From positions 1-22,643 of the forward strand of contig JAISJS010000244.1 of assembly GCA_031261385.1 (NCBI GenBank): 22,643 nt of DNA. Reading direction: 5' to 3'. Of the stretch, positions 22,213-22,643 are shown piece after piece. The notes under the pieces were generated by a model that was given only the letters and a program-made list of their open reading frames with translations, was not told where the DNA came from and searched no databases. Both the position numbers and the translations under genes were made by a program. Each line of letters opens with the position of its first letter. Position 1 is the first letter of the stretch. Source of the DNA: Treponema sp. GTDB lineage: Bacteria; Spirochaetota; Spirochaetia; Treponematales; Breznakiellaceae.

Positions 22213-22217
22213 TCAAT

Positions 22218-22643
22218 ATGGAAGCCCCGATAGCGTCACGAAATATTTTTCAGAATATCTCTCCTATAGATCACCGTTATTCCGTATCCGAAGAACCGCT
22301 GTTCAATTCACTTGTTCCGTGGATTTCCGAGGAAGCCTCTGTCGCCGCCTGTGTAAAGGCCGAGATTGCCCTGGTTGCCGCGCATTTGACCGTTCGGGGA
22401 AAAATGACGGACGCTCACCGGGAGGCGCTTGAAAAGGCCGCTGCCTCGGTGGACAGCGCGGAGGTCTATGCCGAAGAAGAAAAAACCCGGCACAATATAC
22501 GCGCCCTCGTAAACGTGCTTAAAACAAAGGTTCCCGTTGAACTTGCCCCTTTGGTTCATTTGGGGGCGACCAGCGTTGATATACTCGACACGAGCCTTTC
22601 GTACCGGATGGGGGGCGTGACCCGTGTTGTGGTTCTGCCGCTT
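22218..22643 (+). CDS. purB: Adenylosuccinate lyase, N-terminal part (3' partial)
   Basis: The frame is open from the ATG to the last base, giving the first 142 residues. The protein cleaves adenylosuccinate to AMP and fumarate and acts at one earlier step of purine synthesis. The start NIFQNISPIDHRYSV matches the family phrase n-x-SPLDgRY. Further on, EEEKTRHNIRALVNVL corresponds to the E-x-x-x-x-H-D/N segment, and LVHLGATSVDILDTSLS to the H-F/L-G-A-T-S-x-D substrate loop. His and Asn in the second motif are in the expected places. The signature loop with the catalytic Ser lies beyond the window. No SD precedes the ATG; an in-frame ATG five codons upstream (22203) has none either. A related aspartase/fumarase-superfamily enzyme is unlikely given the SPIDHRY start. 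Confidence 0.85.
   Translation, partial: MEAPIASRNIFQNISPIDHRYSVSEEPLFNSLVPWISEEASVAACVKAEIALVAAHLTVRGKMTDAHREALEKAAASVDSAEVYAEEEKTRHNIRALVNVLKTKVPVELAPLVHLGATSVDILDTSLSYRMGGVTRVVVLPL

Overview
The window looks like chromosomal DNA of a host-associated spirochaete, most likely a Treponema-like (termite-gut type) lineage. This is inferred from the style of the proteins: short spirochaetal lipoboxes, an outer-membrane barrel ending in Phe, an NMT1-type ABC system with MetY, DUF4418 with an FtsX/LolD-type ABC, and many toxin-antitoxin genes. No rRNA or tRNA is present, so the taxonomy is an inference. Two genes are cut by the window edges: the C-terminal end of a probable GH13 alpha-amylase at the left, and the N-terminal third of an adenylosuccinate lyase (purB) at the right. 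No gene-free stretch exceeds about 180 bp.

Left block (1-7341, + strand): the amylase end is followed, with gaps of a few bases or a 1-base overlap, by three consecutive lipoproteins made of about 40-residue Asp-box repeats. Counting repeats gives seven per array and four arrays in total (one, one and two), so four seven-bladed propellers. An outer-membrane beta-barrel protein and a Cof-type HAD phosphatase follow. The layout suggests a surface or periplasmic carbohydrate-related operon, but only the amylase end points to a substrate class.

Middle block (7342-13670): an AT-rich vapBC module on the minus strand has a perfect 20-bp palindrome inside its promoter spacer. Divergent from it is an operon for a substrate-binding lipoprotein, an ATPase and a permease of the nitrate/sulfonate/taurine type, then a QueG-like double [4Fe-4S] protein whose reading frame runs without a stop into O-acetylhomoserine sulfhydrylase (MetY). 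The genes overlap by 4 or 8 bases and read as one sulfur-acquisition pathway: import, possible reductive cleavage, then capture of sulfide or thiol into homocysteine/methionine. A long imperfect hairpin and an AT-rich Phd/RelE-type module follow.

Right-centre block (13691-18468): a YihY-family membrane protein carries a C-terminal cyclic-nucleotide-binding domain. Next is a tight three-gene operon (DUF4418 membrane protein, FtsX/MacB-like permease, LolD-like ATPase) with its own promoter and a shared hairpin terminator. Convergent to it is an operon of a small two-TM protein and an ECF sigma factor.

Right block (18555-22643): an alkyltransferase-like protein with Trp in place of the reactive Cys, an exported metallo-beta-lactamase-fold hydrolase, a small protein faintly like DUF2384 antitoxins, an Rpn-family PD-(D/E)XK nuclease with a strong internal ribosome-binding site that could give a 91-residue C-terminal product, ribokinase, and divergent purB. 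The points most worth following up are the Rpn internal start, the QueG-like/MetY continuous frame with its transporter, and the four-propeller lipoprotein array.
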